A stretch of 64,000 nt of DNA from assembly GCA_946800325.1 (NCBI GenBank), contig OX326959.1, positions 28,843,115 through 28,907,114 of the forward strand, given 5' to 3'. This DNA is from Luzula sylvatica. Lineage: Eukaryota; Streptophyta; Magnoliopsida; Poales; Juncaceae. Made by a program: the position numbers and the translations under genes. This document shows positions 63,830 to 64,000 of the stretch, piece after piece; positions within the stretch are counted from its first letter, which is position 1; each line of letters starts with the position of its first letter. The notes under the pieces were generated by a model, which had not been told where the DNA came from, searched no databases, and saw nothing but the letters and a program-made list of their open reading frames with translations.

Positions 63830-64000
63830 ACTTAGTGTTTGTGAAATTTGGTGAAAAGTTATGTAGTAAAAGATACGATAAAAATGAACTCAAAACACGT
63901 TATTTGATCTCCACAAAGCGTTAAAATCTTGTTTTGAATCGAAAAACAAACTATCTTAGTGTTTGTGAAATTTGGTGAAAAGTTATGTAGTAAAAGATAC

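Larger units (their letters stand above)
1..64000 (+). repeat. Tandem satellite DNA array, 124-bp monomer, about 516 copies
   Basis: The landmark GTTTGTGAAATTTGGTG recurs every 124 bp from base 3 to the end, always on the plus strand, with no inversion and no foreign insertion. Landmark-to-landmark distances are multiples of 124 apart from a few small indels, which gives about 516 monomers. Base composition of the majority monomer is about 29% GC. Arrays of this size and purity are known from eukaryotic centromeres, holocentromeres and heterochromatic blocks; nothing here looks bacterial, organellar or viral. The array extends past both ends of the window. I found no gene, tRNA, rRNA, transposon fragment, telomere repeat or unique spacer anywhere inside it. 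The repeat identity is seen directly; the chromosomal role is inferred. Confidence 0.99.
53473..64000 (+). repeat. 88-monomer repeat (about 10.91 kb), copy 2, cut by window end
   Basis: Adjacent tandem copy of 42,564-53,472; the last roughly 380 bp lie beyond the window. The junction falls between 53,473 and 53,498. The monomer there begins as the GATGCG subtype of the left parent and ends as the CCACAAAGCATT subtype of the right parent, so exchange occurred within about 26 bp of shared sequence and in register. Confidence 0.9.
60775..64000 (+). repeat. Domain III higher-order unit 7, cut by the window end
   Basis: Copy of the start of unit 5, offset 10,910 bp, with both AAACTTCATAG deletions (61,972 and 63,087) and the private AATGTTGTTTTG and GGTTAAAAG alleles near 63,430 and 63,480. 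The match to unit 5 continues without break to the last base. Confidence 0.87.

Noticed and set aside
1..64000. CRISPR array
   Set aside because: The spacing is regular, but the whole 124 bp is repeated, with no short conserved repeat alternating with unrelated spacers and no cas genes. This is satellite DNA.
1..64000. CENP-B box in the monomer
   Set aside because: TTCG occurs in some monomers (TTCGAACTCC), but the required CGGG half of the motif is not present. I saw no CGGG in the window.
1..64000. Embedded transposon, retroelement or terminal repeats
   Set aside because: Landmark spacing stays at multiples of 124 across the whole window, leaving no room for an insertion. The large duplications are made of the same monomers and have no target-site duplications.
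1..64000. Regular two-monomer (248-bp) period from alternating GAACTC/TTTTGAATC and GATCTC/TTTTCAATC monomers
   Set aside because: Alternation holds for a few monomers at a time (for example in the first 700 bp) but breaks down within each unit, so a dimer is not the basic repeat of the array.

Overview
The whole 64-kb window is one uninterrupted, head-to-tail tandem array of an AT-rich satellite with a 124-bp monomer. I count about 516 monomers, all in the same orientation. Both window ends fall inside the array, so neither flank is visible. I see no protein-coding gene, RNA gene, transposable element, telomeric repeat, CRISPR array or unique sequence. The short open frames that exist (mostly 66 codons) are satellite sequence in which two recurrent in-frame stops happen to be mutated; I do not annotate them as genes. 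The array size, purity and higher-order organisation point to a eukaryotic chromosome, in centromeric, holocentromeric or other constitutive heterochromatin. The species cannot be proven from the window. From memory, the woodrush Luzula sylvatica (Juncaceae, holocentric) has a 124-bp centromere-associated satellite called Lusy1. The monomer length fits, but I cannot compare sequences, so this is only a lead.

The consensus monomer has about 29% GC, with four CpG sites in the majority form and two more in minority forms. Nearly all monomers are exactly 124 bp. Spacings between homologous landmarks are multiples of 124, apart from a handful of small indels: mostly single bases, plus one private 17-bp deletion at about 34,560. 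Monomers differ by combinations of substitutions at about a dozen variable positions. These subtype strings let larger repeat units be read directly.

Layout. Domain I (1 to about 9.1 kb) has 22-, 21- and 29-monomer units, and its start is re-copied 5,330 bp downstream (43 monomers). Domain II (about 9.1 to 23.2 kb) is more shuffled: it lacks the phase landmark used elsewhere and holds 25- and 26-monomer offset duplications plus dimer duplications. Domain III (about 23.2 kb to the end) starts with two indistinguishable 3,100-bp (25-monomer) copies. It then continues as higher-order units of 44, 43, 40, 43, 45 and 43 monomers (about 5.0 to 5.6 kb) and a partial last unit. Superimposed on these is a near-identical 10.91-kb (88-monomer) tandem duplication from about 42.6 kb to beyond the window end, which itself carries an older 1,115-bp (9-monomer) tandem duplication.

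The main biological content is therefore evolutionary. The window records repeated unequal exchange or replication-based amplification at nested scales, with strong conservation of monomer length and apparent CpG decay suggesting cytosine methylation. There is no sign of a gene-encoded system here.
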